NCBI RefSeq assembly: GCF_001189235.2
Contig: NZ_LFIP02000002.1
Coordinates: 1,342,686 to 1,406,685 of the forward strand
DNA: 64,000 bases
Direction of reading: 5' to 3'
Source of the DNA: Bradyrhizobium embrapense
Lineage (GTDB): Bacteria; Pseudomonadota; Alphaproteobacteria; Rhizobiales; Xanthobacteraceae
The notes under the pieces are model-generated. The model did not search any database and was not told the origin of the DNA. It saw only the letters and a program-made list of their open reading frames with translations. Positions 17,031 through 26,203 of the stretch are shown piece by piece (position 1 is the first letter of the stretch; each line of letters opens with the position of its first letter). A program made the translations under genes and the position numbers.

Positions 17031-17765
17031 TTACGTCAACTGTTCCGGATCGTCGGCCGCGCGCATCCGCGCGACAAGGTCTTCCGTCGCTGCGCTACCT
17101 GCCGCCGCGATCGCGATCTCCCGGGCGAGATTGGTGCATTCGGCCCACAGCAGGAAAAACACCAGCGGCGGCCGTTCGCGCGCCTCCAGCAGCTGCCGGC
17201 AGCGCTCCGCCGCACCGTCGAGCGCCCACCACTGCCGGGCGACGACCATGACCTTGCGGAAACTTCGCAGCGTGCCGGAGAATTTTTGCGGATCGGCACC
17301 GACGATGGTGCCGCAATGGTTCAGCCAGTTCAGTGCCGCGTAGATCGCAATCCCGTAGTCCTCGATCGCGGTGCCCGTGAAATCGACGACGGTGTTGTCG
17401 TGCGCGCGCTGGCGCAGGAAGGCGTCGATCATCTCGGCCTGGCGCGATGGATCGGCCAGCAGCGCGGTGTCCTTCCGTGGCACCATCGGGAGATAGCGCA
17501 TCGCTTCGAGCCGCGTGTGCTCCCAGATCGCCCTGGCATCGCCGAGCAGGTCGCCGGGCTTGCGCTTGCAGGCCGGATAGACCAGCACGCCGTTGTCGGA
17601 GAGATCGAGATAGCGCGGCACCACCTTGTCGAGCGCGGCGAGGAACGCCGAGGGATCGGTGAGGCCGCGCAAGTCGCTGGCGGCGTCCTCCGTCTGTGCA
17701 GGCTTGTTGCCGCGTGTCCAGCCGAAATTGGCCATCCCCGGACGCCCCGATCTCAACCCGGCCAT
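17031..17765 (-). CDS. Hypothetical cytoplasmic protein
   Basis: A 244-residue protein with good coding bias and no signal or membrane segment. I do not recognise the family. Features are a mixed alpha-helical pattern, WEHTRLEAMRYLPMVPRKD near 80-100, Trp-rich QWWALDGAAERC near 180, and a C-terminal helix with ATEDLVARMRAADDPEQ. The start could also be Met11 (17735). Repeat DNA lies beyond its 3' end and a methyltransferase starts on the other strand 155 bp from its start. Confidence 0.65.
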   Translation of the reverse strand: MAGLRSGRPGMANFGWTRGNKPAQTEDAASDLRGLTDPSAFLAALDKVVPRYLDLSDNGVLVYPACKRKPGDLLGDARAIWEHTRLEAMRYLPMVPRKDTALLADPSRQAEMIDAFLRQRAHDNTVVDFTGTAIEDYGIAIYAALNWLNHCGTIVGADPQKFSGTLRSFRKVMVVARQWWALDGAAERCRQLLEARERPPLVFFLLWAECTNLAREIAIAAAGSAATEDLVARMRAADDPEQLT

Positions 17766-17920
17766 CAGGTTAGATGGAAAATGCGGAGATGCAAATGCGG
17801 CATTTGCTGCGACGCCGCCGTGCGTGTCCGCCGTTGCCGGTTGACGCGGGAGACCGCCGCGCCTAGCTGATGGTTAATGGCGCGCAACGCAACTTGTTGT
17901 CGCTTACAGGACGTATCGCC

Positions 17921-18541
17921 ATGACCGCTTCTGATCGACAATCGCATTGGCAGGCCGTCTATCTGACCAAGGGCGAGCAGCAGGTGAGCTGGTCGCAGGC
18001 CGATCCGCAACCATCGCTGCGTCTGATCGAACAGATCGCACCTCGCCGCGACGCGTCGATCATCGACATCGGCGGCGGGGCCTCGCGCCTCGTCGATGCG
18101 CTGCTGGCGAGGGACTTTCATGATCTGACCGTGCTCGATCTCTCGGAAGCTGCGCTGGCGAGCGCGCGGCAACGGATCGGCGCGGCCGGCGCGGCGGTGC
18201 GCTGGGTTGCCGACGATGCGGCGGCCTGGCAGCCGCAGCAGGCTTTCGACATCTGGCACGATCGTGCGGCGTTTCATTTCCTCGTCGCGGAGGGCGACCG
18301 CGCGGCCTATCTCGAAAGGCTGCATCGCGGCGTCAAGGCAGGCGGCCACGCCGTGATCGGCACCTTCGCGCTGGACGGTCCGGAAAAATGCAGCGGCCTG
18401 CCGGTGCAGCGCTATGATCCGGAAACACTCAGCCGGACCATCGGTCCGGCATTCGAATTGATCGCGCATGAGGCGCACCGGCACGTCACGCCCTGGGGCG
18501 CAACGCAGTCGTTCCAGTTCAGTGTGCTGCGGCGCAGGTGA
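17921..18541 (+). CDS. Class I SAM-dependent methyltransferase
   Basis: Rossmann-fold methyltransferase of 206 residues. SAM-binding motif I is [15 protein letters not shown] (about 45-60), the acidic Asp-Leu at the end of strand 2 is in [11 protein letters not shown], and motif IV is [20 protein letters not shown] is characteristic of a small bacterial group close to thiopurine/tellurite-type methyltransferases. The start at 17921 ([10 protein letters not shown]) fits the fold; the frame extends to 17870 without a better start. The next gene begins 23 bp later, so the two may be cotranscribed. Confidence 0.83.
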   Translation: MTASDRQSHWQAVYLTKGEQQVSWSQADPQPSLRLIEQIAPRRDASIIDIGGGASRLVDALLARDFHDLTVLDLSEAALASARQRIGAAGAAVRWVADDAAAWQPQQAFDIWHDRAAFHFLVAEGDRAAYLERLHRGVKAGGHAVIGTFALDGPEKCSGLPVQRYDPETLSRTIGPAFELIAHEAHRHVTPWGATQSFQFSVLRRR

Positions 18542-18564
18542 CCGGCCGCGGAAGGAGAGGCGAG

Positions 18565-18975
18565 ATGACGGACGGGCCACGGGCGATCGGCGAGATCGCG
18601 AGCTATCACGCCCACGTCTATTACGATCCCGCGACCAGCCGGGGCGAGGCCGAACGGCTGCGCAACTGGATCGGCGAGCGTTTCCTGGTCACGCTCGGGC
18701 GCTGGCACGACGTCAAGGTCGGTCCGCACGATCAGGCGATGTATCAGGTGGCGTTTGCGGCCGAGCTGTTTGCCACCCTGGTGCCGTGGCTGATGCTGAA
18801 CCACGGCAGCCTGAGCATCCTGGTCCATCCCAACACCACCAATCCGCGCCGCGATCATCGCGATGATCCGCTCTGGATCGGCACGCCGCTTGCCGTCCAT
18901 GCCGACAAGCTGCCCGAAGAGGCCGACATGGAGCAGGCGCCGGCCCCGAACACGTCGCCGACATTGCGTCCCTGA
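18565..18975 (+). CDS. DOPA 4,5-dioxygenase-family protein
   Basis: 136-residue member of the DOPA 4,5-dioxygenase family. The conserved blocks are SYHAHVYYD near the N-terminus, [13 protein letters not shown] in the middle and [14 protein letters not shown] near the C-terminus; the histidines in these blocks are candidate metal ligands. In fungi the family extradiol-cleaves DOPA; bacterial roles are mostly unknown. The start has AGGAGAGG at about 8 bp. The Pro-rich tail ([13 protein letters not shown]) is probably disordered. Confidence 0.82.
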   Translation: MTDGPRAIGEIASYHAHVYYDPATSRGEAERLRNWIGERFLVTLGRWHDVKVGPHDQAMYQVAFAAELFATLVPWLMLNHGSLSILVHPNTTNPRRDHRDDPLWIGTPLAVHADKLPEEADMEQAPAPNTSPTLRP

Positions 18976-19028
18976 GTACTAGAGCGGGATGACGTTAGCT
19001 TGAATCGGTTTGGCCTCGGGTTCGGTTT

Positions 19029-19148
19029 ACCTCTCCCCGGCGGGGAGAGGTCGATTTGCGCAGCAAATCGGGTGAGGGGCCGTAACTCCAACGAGGGACC
19101 GTAACCCCTCACCCGGCGCTGCGCGCGGACCTCTCCCAAGGGAGAGGT
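19029..19148. repeat. Composite palindromic (REP-type) element
   Basis: Four nested inverted repeats: ACCTCTCCCC/GGGGAGAGGT (19029-19051), CGATTTGC/GCAAATCG (19052-19070), GGGTGAGGGG (19070-19079) pairing with CCCCTCACCC (19105-19114), and ACCTCTCCC/GGGAGAGGT (19129-19148). No open frame. It resembles intergenic repeat units widespread in rhizobial genomes. Confidence 0.75.
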
Positions 19149-19333
19149 GGACCTCCGATGCCGCTACAATTCAACCTAGTCTCGCTCATGCTTTGGCCCC
19201 GGCCGACACGATGGGTAAAGTTTGACGCAATTGCGGTACAGCCAAGTCGTTTCAAACTCATCGCGTTTTGCAACGTGAGGTTAAGCCGGCATTCCTAGGC
19301 TTATCCGGCATTTCAGGGTCGGGCGCATTGGGC

Positions 19334-21715
19334 ATGTTCTTTTCGTTTCGAAGCTGGTCACTGTGGCGGGTGGTTGGGCCTCTGCTCGCCATCGTGCTGT
19401 TGCTGGGCGGTCTGTCGGCCGGCAGCCTGCAGGTGATGTCCGCGGTGCGCGCCTACGTAGCCGGCGAGAGCATGTGGTCGAAGGGCCAGAAGGACGCCAT
19501 CTATTACCTTCAGACCTATGTCAGCACCGGCGCGCCGCTTTATCTGCAGAAGTTCGATGACGCGATCGCGGTGCCGCTGGCCGATCGCACGGCGCGGCGC
19601 GCGCTGGAAGCGCCCGGCAACAACGACGCCGTGGCGAGGAGCGGCTTCGCCAAAGCCGGCAATCATGATGACGATATCGGCGGCCTGATCTGGCTGTTCA
19701 AATATTTCCGCACGATGCATCACGTGGCCGGCGCGGTGACGGCCTGGCGCAACTCGGATGCGTTGCTGGATCAACTGATCGAAATCAGGAACGAGGCTGC
19801 TAACGACGTCGCACTGCATGATCCCTCGGCTGCGACCATCAAGCACTGGGCCGAGCGGATCGGTGCGGTCGACGCCGCGCTGAGCACGCTCGCCGTCGAT
19901 TTCTCCGACCAGTTGGGGAAGGCGTCGCGTCAGGTCTCCGCGCTGCTGCTGCTGGTCAATCTCGTGATCGCGGCTTGCCTTGCCGGCATCGTGCTGTTCC
20001 ACACGCGGCGGATGCTGTGGCGACGCTGGCTTGCCGAGACCGCGCTCGCCGTCGAGAAGGAGCGGGCCCAGCTCACGCTGGCCTCGATCGGCGACGCTGT
20101 CATCGTGACCACGCAGGACGATCGGGTCGGCTACATGAACGGCGCCGCAGAGCGGCTGATCGCGCCGGGGCAGGACGTGACCGGATGGCAGCTGTCATCG
20201 CTGTTCAACATTGCCGAGCAGCCGGTGCGGGGATCGTTCCAGAGCACCGATGCCGACGACGAGAGCCGGCCCCAGCAGCGGCTGCTGATGCGGCCGGACC
20301 ATTCCAGCGTGCCGGTCTCGGTGGTCGAGACCCCGATCGTGCATGCCGGCGAACCGGCCGGCCGCGTCATGATCATTCACGACATGACCGCCGAGCGGCG
20401 GCTGGTCGAGGAACTGGCGTGGGCTGCATCTCATGACGCGCTCACCGGCCTTGCGAACCGGCGGCAATTCGAGTTCGAGCTGCACAAGACGATGTCGGGT
20501 TCGCCTGTCGTGGGCGCCGATCTGATGCTGATCGACCTCGACCAGTTCAAGATCGTCAACGACACCTGCGGCCACATGGCGGGTGACCGGCTGTTGAAGC
20601 AGGTGGCGAAGATGCTGGCCGCCGAGGTCGGCGACAGCGGGCTGGTTGCGCGTCTCGGCGGCGACGAGTTCGGCATTCTGCTGCGCGACGACGGCTCCGT
20701 CACGCACGACGCTGCGGCCGATGTCGCGGAGCGGATCAGGGCGGTGGTCGAGCAGTCGAGCTTCGTCCACGAAGGCTCGAGCTTCCGGATCAGCGCGAGC
20801 ATCGGCCTGGTCGCGCTTTGCGACAGCGCCGGCGTGCAGGACGCGCTGCGGCTTGCCGACGTCGCCTGCTTCCTCGCCAAGGACAAGGGACGCAACCGCG
20901 TCCAGGAGCACCGTCCCACCGACACCGGCATGGCGGTGCGCGTCGCCGAGATGAGCTGGGTGAACCGCATCCGCAAGGGATTGGACGAGGGGCGCTTCTG
21001 CCTCTACGAGCAGGAGATCCGTCCGATCAACGCTGCGCTGAAGGGCAGCGAGCGGCGCGAATTGCTGCTGCGGCTGCGCGACGAGAGCGGCGCGCTGGTG
21101 CCGCCCGGCAGCTTCCTGCCCGCGGCCGAACGCTACGGGCTGATGCCGCTGATCGACCGCTGGGTGGTGCGCCGCGCCTTCGAGATCATCGCCGAGCGCA
21201 AGCACCACCCGCGCAAGGTGGCGAGCTACGCCATCAACCTCTCCGGCGCCACGATCGGCGACGGCGACTTCGTCGACTTCGTCGCCAGGCTGTTTGCGCA
21301 GCATGATTTTTCGCCGGCACTGGTGTGTTTCGAGATCACCGAAACCAGCGCGATCTCGAATCTCGACGAGGCGCAGGCATTCATCGCGCGGCTGCGCGAG
21401 ATCGGCTGCAGCTTCTCGCTCGACGATTTCGGCACCGGCATGTCCTCGATCGCGTATCTGAAGCACCTGCCGGTCGACATCATCAAGATCGACGGCTCGT
21501 TCGTGAAGGAGATCCTGAACAGCAAGGTCGATCGCGCGATGGTCGAGATGATCACCAAGACCGCGAAGATCATGCAGAAGCAGGTGGTCGCCGAATTCGT
21601 CGAGAGCCTCGCGATCCTGGACGAGTTGCGCCTGATCGGGGTCGACTACGCCCAGGGTTACGCGATCGGCAAGCCGGTCCCGGTGCTCACCCTCCGGGAA
21701 GAAAAGATCGCCTGA
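19334..21715 (+). CDS. Membrane PAS-GGDEF-EAL cyclic-di-GMP turnover protein
   Basis: 793 residues. TM helix at about 9-32, a helical periplasmic sensor region to about 200, second TM (LLLVNLVIAACLAGIVLF), a PAS domain (about 240-360), GGDEF domain with intact LGGDEF, and a C-terminal EAL domain. The EAL signature is ELL (RRELLLRL), which keeps the metal-binding Glu. Other phosphodiesterase residues are present: NLSGA, EITET, DDFGTG, IKIDGSFV, VAEFVES and AQGYAIG. Both activities look possible. The start at 19334 places the TM helix at the N-terminus; the frame extends to 19268. A clear terminator follows. The periplasmic ligand is unknown. Confidence 0.88.
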   Translation: MFFSFRSWSLWRVVGPLLAIVLLLGGLSAGSLQVMSAVRAYVAGESMWSKGQKDAIYYLQTYVSTGAPLYLQKFDDAIAVPLADRTARRALEAPGNNDAVARSGFAKAGNHDDDIGGLIWLFKYFRTMHHVAGAVTAWRNSDALLDQLIEIRNEAANDVALHDPSAATIKHWAERIGAVDAALSTLAVDFSDQLGKASRQVSALLLLVNLVIAACLAGIVLFHTRRMLWRRWLAETALAVEKERAQLTLASIGDAVIVTTQDDRVGYMNGAAERLIAPGQDVTGWQLSSLFNIAEQPVRGSFQSTDADDESRPQQRLLMRPDHSSVPVSVVETPIVHAGEPAGRVMIIHDMTAERRLVEELAWAASHDALTGLANRRQFEFELHKTMSGSPVVGADLMLIDLDQFKIVNDTCGHMAGDRLLKQVAKMLAAEVGDSGLVARLGGDEFGILLRDDGSVTHDAAADVAERIRAVVEQSSFVHEGSSFRISASIGLVALCDSAGVQDALRLADVACFLAKDKGRNRVQEHRPTDTGMAVRVAEMSWVNRIRKGLDEGRFCLYEQEIRPINAALKGSERRELLLRLRDESGALVPPGSFLPAAERYGLMPLIDRWVVRRAFEIIAERKHHPRKVASYAINLSGATIGDGDFVDFVARLFAQHDFSPALVCFEITETSAISNLDEAQAFIARLREIGCSFSLDDFGTGMSSIAYLKHLPVDIIKIDGSFVKEILNSKVDRAMVEMITKTAKIMQKQVVAEFVESLAILDELRLIGVDYAQGYAIGKPVPVLTLREEKIA

Positions 21716-21728
21716 GGTCGCCGAAATT

Positions 21729-21748
21729 GTCCCGAATCGGGACTTTTT
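21729..21748 (+). terminator. Rho-independent terminator after the GGDEF-EAL gene
   Basis: Stem GTCCCG/CGGGAC with AAT loop, followed immediately by TTTTT. It starts 13 bp after the stop codon, ideal for the upstream gene. Confidence 0.75.
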
Positions 21749-21926
21749 CGACCATTCCAGCTCGCTCGGGGCTGATTCTCCGGCACTTTCCACCCGAAAA
21801 ACGTTTAAAAAACCTGTCGTTGCCCGCTTCGTCTCGATTATGCCTTACTCTAATTCCCTGATATGATGAGTGATCGGTGAATCCCACGTGGGCCGGGTAA
21901 CAGGCCCCAGAGCACCGAACTTGGGG

Positions 21927-22967
21927 ATGATGGGTCAACGAACGACGAAAGCTGCCGCGCGTAAGTCGAACCGCGGCGTGTCTCTGGTGGGCAGCACGGC
22001 GTTCGCCGTGAGCGCGCTCGTCCTGTCGTCTGGCCTTGCCGCCTGGGTGGTCGGCATCGACCCTACCGCTTGGCTGCATGGACCGGCACTCGCCAATACC
22101 ACCGCCTCGCTGAATTTCGACGACCGCTTCGGCTCGCGCTCCACGATCAATACGGCTTCGCTCTATTATCCCCTGCGCCGCGGGTTCCGTTCGAGCCGCG
22201 GCGATTTCGATTCCGAGTTCGGTCAGATCGAGGACGCGCTGGCCGGCCAGCTCCGTGAGACCCAGACCGAACAGCCCGCCAGCCAGCCGGCGACGGCATC
22301 CGTCGCGGCCACGACCACGACAGCGGCACCCGCCGTGCCGATGCCGCGATCGCGGCCGGCCGAAGCCAATCTGCTTGCGCGCAACGATCAGCCGCTGCCG
22401 CCGCAGGCGCCGGTGCAGCAGGGCGACAACCGGACGTTCCTGCAGAAGATCGCAGATATGATGCCGGGCAAGCTGCACCTGGCCTCGATCGATCCGAATG
22501 ACGGCTTGTTGTCCGGCCCGAGCCCCGATCTCGGTGCGCTCGGTTACGACAGCACCACGGCGGTCTACGACATCACCGGCCGCATCGTCTACATGCCCGA
22601 CGGCACCAAGTTCGAGGCGCATTCGGGGCTCGGCAATCTGCTCGACGATCCGTCGCATGTGACCGCCCGCAACGCCGGTGCGACACCGCCCGGCATCTAC
22701 GAGATGAAGCCGCGCGAGAAGCTGTTCCACGGTGTGCCCGCGCTGCGCATGACCCCGGTCGATGGCAGCGATACGTTCGGGCGTGTCGGCCTGCTCGTGC
22801 ACAGCTACATGCTCGGACCGAACGGCGACTCCAACGGCTGCATCTCGGTCAAGCACTACGACAAGTTCCTGCAGGCCTACCGCAGCGGCATGATCAAGCG
22901 CATCGCCGTCGTGGTCAGCATCAAGGACGTCAAGTCGGCCTCGACCCGCGCGGCGTCGAACTCGTAA
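21927..22967 (+). CDS. DUF2778-domain protein, L,D-transpeptidase-like peptidoglycan enzyme
   Basis: 346 residues: basic N-terminus, one TM anchor (about 24-42), a low-complexity Ala/Pro/Thr/Gln linker (about 105-190), and a C-terminal DUF2778 domain. That domain has EAHSG and a GPNGDSNGCISV active-site loop with catalytic Cys and two nearby His. Proteins with this domain include envelope enzymes and the Tlde1 type VI effector, which cuts or exchanges D-amino acids in peptidoglycan. I see no secretion-system genes nearby, so a periplasmic housekeeping role is likelier. ATG at 21927 or 21930; an earlier GTG at 21870 is possible. Confidence 0.75.
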   Translation: MMGQRTTKAAARKSNRGVSLVGSTAFAVSALVLSSGLAAWVVGIDPTAWLHGPALANTTASLNFDDRFGSRSTINTASLYYPLRRGFRSSRGDFDSEFGQIEDALAGQLRETQTEQPASQPATASVAATTTTAAPAVPMPRSRPAEANLLARNDQPLPPQAPVQQGDNRTFLQKIADMMPGKLHLASIDPNDGLLSGPSPDLGALGYDSTTAVYDITGRIVYMPDGTKFEAHSGLGNLLDDPSHVTARNAGATPPGIYEMKPREKLFHGVPALRMTPVDGSDTFGRVGLLVHSYMLGPNGDSNGCISVKHYDKFLQAYRSGMIKRIAVVVSIKDVKSASTRAASNS

Positions 22968-23100
22968 GCCGCAGGCCGGCGCGGCCGGTTCATCGAACCC
23001 ATCAAATCCTCAGTGAATCTCTTTGTTTCCGGCGCGAAAGCGTCGGGCGATGCGCTATTGGCGCGGCGGAACGCGGGCCGCCAAGAGCTCGTGTTTTCCG

Positions 23101-23186
23101 ATACATGTATACGTAAAGGACAATAAACAGTATTATAGTACTTTAATTTGCTATGGATAGCCATATTATGTATACAGTCAGTATCT
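23101..23186. promoter_or_regulatory. AT-rich promoter region with GntR-type sites before the vanA-like gene
   Basis: ATGTATAC occurs twice, inside the palindrome ATACATGTAT (23101-23110) and at 23168-23175, where TGTATACA is itself palindromic and continues as GTATACAGT. The same GTATAC/ATACAGT words form the operators at 32286-32296 and 32474-32486. They lie 25-110 bp before the start codon. Binding by the adjacent GntR is inferred. Confidence 0.5.
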
Positions 23187-23210
23187 AGGTAGACTCCGGA
23201 GGGAGAACCG

Positions 23211-24260
23211 ATGCCAAAACCCTTTCCGATGAACGCGTGGTACGCGGCCGGCTGGGACGCCGAGATCAAGCACGCGCTGCTGCCGCGGACGATCTGCGGC
23301 AGGCATGTCGTGATGTACCGCAAGGGCGACGGCGAGGTGGTGGCGCTGGAGGATGCCTGCTGGCATCGCCTCGTGCCGCTGTCCAAGGGCCGGCTCGACG
23401 GCGACACCGTGGTCTGCGGGTATCACGGCCTGAAATACAACGCGCAGGGCCGCTGCACCTTCATGCCCTCGCAGGAGACGATCAATCCGTCGGCCTGCGT
23501 GCGCGCCTATCCGGTCGTCGAGCGCCATCGCTTCATCTGGCTCTGGATGGGCGATCCTGTGCTGGCCGATCCGGCGCTGGTGCCCGACATGCACTGGAAC
23601 CACGATCCTGCCTGGGCTGGCGACGGCAAGACCATTCACGTCAAATGCGACTACCGGCTCGTCGTCGACAATCTGATGGACCTGACCCACGAGACCTTCG
23701 TGCACGGCTCGAGCATCGGCAATGATGCGGTCGCCGAAGCGCCGTTCGACGTCACCCATGGCGAGAAGACCGTGACCGTCACGCGCTGGATGAAGGGCAT
23801 CGAGGCGCCGCCGTTCTGGGCCAAGCAGCTGCAGAAGCCGGGCCCGGTCGATCGCTGGCAGATCATCCGCTTCGAGGCGCCGTGCACCGTCAATATCGAC
23901 GTCGGCGTCGCGCCGGCCGGATCGGGCGCCCCGGAGGGCGATCGTTCGCAGGGCGTCAACGGCTATGTGCTCAACACCATCACGCCGGAGACCGAGAAGA
24001 CCTGTCATTACTTCTGGGCCTTCGTCCGCAATCACCGCATCACCGAGCAGCGCCTCACCAGCGAAATCCGCGACGGCGTCGCCGGCATCTTCCATGAGGA
24101 CGAGATCATCCTGGAAGCGCAACAGCGCGCGATGGACGAGAATCCGGACCGCGTGTTCTACAACCTCAACATCGATGCCGGCGCGATGTGGGCCCGGCGC
24201 GTCATCGACCGCATGGTGGCGAAGGAAAATCCGCCGCCGCAGCTGCAGGCGGCGGAGTAG
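23211..24260 (+). CDS. Rieske aromatic-ring demethylase oxygenase (vanillate O-demethylase type)
   Basis: Oxygenase component, 349 residues. The Rieske [2Fe-2S] ligands are Cys50/His52 (ACWHRL) and Cys69/His72 (CGYHGLKY). The mononuclear iron site is in DNLMDLTHETFVH (His160, His165). The sequence PMNAWYAAGW at the start is typical of VanA-type monooxygenases, which remove methyl groups from methoxylated aromatics as formaldehyde using electrons from a VanB reductase. That reductase is encoded 770 bp downstream. GGAGGGAG ribosome site at 23198-23205. Vanillate is the likeliest but not proven substrate (syringate, dicamba and similar compounds use relatives). Confidence 0.88.
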   Translation: MPKPFPMNAWYAAGWDAEIKHALLPRTICGRHVVMYRKGDGEVVALEDACWHRLVPLSKGRLDGDTVVCGYHGLKYNAQGRCTFMPSQETINPSACVRAYPVVERHRFIWLWMGDPVLADPALVPDMHWNHDPAWAGDGKTIHVKCDYRLVVDNLMDLTHETFVHGSSIGNDAVAEAPFDVTHGEKTVTVTRWMKGIEAPPFWAKQLQKPGPVDRWQIIRFEAPCTVNIDVGVAPAGSGAPEGDRSQGVNGYVLNTITPETEKTCHYFWAFVRNHRITEQRLTSEIRDGVAGIFHEDEIILEAQQRAMDENPDRVFYNLNIDAGAMWARRVIDRMVAKENPPPQLQAAE

Positions 24261-24267
24261 GCAAGCC

Positions 24268-25014
24268 ATGGCGGAGCGCGAAACCGATCGCTCAGTGTCG
24301 CAGACGGTGCGGGCGCAGCTCGCGCTGCGCGACCTGGTTCTTTCGGGCCGGCTGCGGCCGGGCGAGCGGATCTCGGAATTGCAGGCGGTCGAGATCACCG
24401 GAGTGTCGCGCACGCCGGTGCGGATGGCGCTGGTCCGGCTGGAGGAGGAGGGCCTGCTGGAGGCGATCCCGTCCGGCGGCTTCATGGTCAAGGCATTTTC
24501 CGAGCGCGACATTCTCGATTCGATCGAGCTGCGCGGTACGCTGGAAGGGCTTGCCGCGCGCTTTGCTGCCGAGCGCGGCGTGTCGTCGCGCGATCTCGAG
24601 CCGCTGAAGCAATGCCTCGACGAGATCGACGGCCTCGTGCGGCAGGACCCGATCTCGGTCGAAGCGTTCTCGTCCTATGTCGCGCTCAATGCGCGCTTCC
24701 ACGCGCTGCTCACCGAGCTGTCGCGCAGTTCGCCGCTGGTCCGGCAGATCGACCGCGCCTCGGCGCTGCCGTTCGCCTCGCCGAGCGGTTTCGTGATGGC
24801 GCAATCGGCCCTACCCGAGGCGCGCCAGATCCTGCTGATCGCGCAGGACCATCATCGCGTGGTGGTCGACGCCATCGAGAACCGCGAGGGCGCGCGTGCC
24901 GAAGCGATCATGCGCGAGCATGCAAGGCTTGCGGCCCGCAATCTGCGGCTGGCGCTGCGCAACCGCACGCGCCTTGATCTGCTGCCGGCGCTGGCGCTGG
25001 TCACATCAGGCTGA
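24268..25014 (+). CDS. GntR-family (FadR/VanR-type) regulator
   Basis: 248 residues. The winged helix is at about 15-75 (LRDLVLSGRLRPGERISELQAVEITGVSR then PVRMALVRLEEEGLL), and the FCD effector domain has a metal-site His pattern (FHALL near 147, QDHHRVVVDA near 202). It starts 7 bp after the vanA-like stop and ends 12 bp before the reductase, so it is an internal gene of the operon. Most likely it represses the operon through the GTATAC sites upstream and is released by the aromatic substrate. Confidence 0.87.
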   Translation: MAERETDRSVSQTVRAQLALRDLVLSGRLRPGERISELQAVEITGVSRTPVRMALVRLEEEGLLEAIPSGGFMVKAFSERDILDSIELRGTLEGLAARFAAERGVSSRDLEPLKQCLDEIDGLVRQDPISVEAFSSYVALNARFHALLTELSRSSPLVRQIDRASALPFASPSGFVMAQSALPEARQILLIAQDHHRVVVDAIENREGARAEAIMREHARLAARNLRLALRNRTRLDLLPALALVTSG

Positions 25015-25026
25015 ACGGAGCGCGCG

Positions 25027-26007
25027 ATGCGATTCATTGACACCTGGACGTCAGCCACGCTGCTTGCTGTGCGCGACCTTGTGCCCGGCATCCGCGAATT
25101 CCTGCTGCGGCCGGATAATTTCACCGGCGCGCCATATCCCGTCGGCAGCCACATCGACGTCGGCGTCACCATCGACGGCCAGCCGCAGACCCGGTCCTAT
25201 TCGCTGGTCGGCGAAGTCGATCCGCAGGGTTTTCGGATCGCGGTGCGTCACGCAGCGGAGTCCCGCGGCGGCTCGCGCTACATGTGGTCGCTCGTGCCGG
25301 GGGCTCGGCTCAATATCACGCAGCCCGTCTCGCTGGTGCAGCTCGACTGGACGCGGAGGCATTTCTGCCTGATCGCGGGCGGCATCGGCATCACGCCGAT
25401 CGTCGGCGCCGCACAGGCGCTGGTCCGCCGCGATGCCGGCGTGACCTTGCACTATGCCGTGCGCGCGCGCAGCGATGCGGCCTACCTCGATACGCTCGAG
25501 CGCCTGCTCGGCGAACGTCTCGTCGTCCATGCCGGCGATGAAGGCAGGCGGCTCGACCTCGCCGGTGTCTTCGCCGGCCTGCCGCAGGACACGATGACGT
25601 TGTTCTGCGGTCCGATGCGGATGCTGGATGCGGCGCGGCGGGCGTGGGAAGCGTCCGGCCGCCCGCCGACCGATCTGCGTTACGAGACCTTCGGATCGAG
25701 CGGGCTGCTGCCGACCGAGGCGTTCCGCGTGCGGCTCAGGGGTGAGGGCACCGAGTTCGTGATCCCGCGCGACCGCTCGATGCTGGACGTGCTGAGCGAA
25801 GCCGGCCATGAGGTGATGAGCGACTGCCGGCGCGGCGAATGCGGCGTCTGCGCGATCGATGTGGTCGCCGTCGACGGCGAGATCGACCATCGCGACGTCT
25901 TCTTCAGCGACCATCAGAAGCAGGAGAGCCGCAAGATCTGCGCGTGTGTCTCGCGTGCCCGCGGCACCATCACGGTGGATACCCTGCATCGCGCCGATGC
26001 GCTCTAA
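25027..26007 (+). CDS. Vanillate-demethylase-type ferredoxin reductase
   Basis: 326-residue phthalate-dioxygenase-reductase-type protein: flavin domain with RSYSLVGE, NAD domain with GGIGITPIV, and a C-terminal plant-type [2Fe-2S] domain with CRRGECGVC and a fourth Cys in ICACVSRA. It transfers electrons from NAD(P)H to the oxygenase encoded two genes upstream. GGAG precedes the start. The order oxygenase-regulator-reductase differs from the usual adjacent vanAB. Confidence 0.88.
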   Translation: MRFIDTWTSATLLAVRDLVPGIREFLLRPDNFTGAPYPVGSHIDVGVTIDGQPQTRSYSLVGEVDPQGFRIAVRHAAESRGGSRYMWSLVPGARLNITQPVSLVQLDWTRRHFCLIAGGIGITPIVGAAQALVRRDAGVTLHYAVRARSDAAYLDTLERLLGERLVVHAGDEGRRLDLAGVFAGLPQDTMTLFCGPMRMLDAARRAWEASGRPPTDLRYETFGSSGLLPTEAFRVRLRGEGTEFVIPRDRSMLDVLSEAGHEVMSDCRRGECGVCAIDVVAVDGEIDHRDVFFSDHQKQESRKICACVSRARGTITVDTLHRADAL

Positions 26008-26032
26008 CCTTACTGCGGAGCGACTCTCCACT

Positions 26033-26118
26033 GTCATTGCGAGGAGCGACGGCGACGAAGCAATCCATCCAGCCGCGTTTGCGGACAGCTGGATTGCTTC
26101 GCTTCGCTCGCAATGACG
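26033..26118. repeat. REP-type palindromic element (GTCATTGCGAG family)
   Basis: Nested inverted repeat: GTCATTGCGAG...CTCGCAATGAC at the ends, GAAGCAATCCA...TGGATTGCTTC inside, and a CCGC/GCGG centre. A related element lies at 62657-62705. It occupies most of the gap between the reductase and the convergent GGDEF-EAL gene and may also end transcription. Confidence 0.75.
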
Positions 26119-26203
26119 GCGGAGTTTTCTCACAGGCTCCCGGGATCAGCAGAAAAAGTGACACAATCCGACCGATGCGCTCGGACGCGGCGCTAGATCC
26201 GGT

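Noticed and set aside
20195..21793. Minus-strand open frame (532 codons) opposite the first GGDEF-EAL gene
   Set aside because: Shadow of a strongly supported gene in high-GC DNA; no domain.
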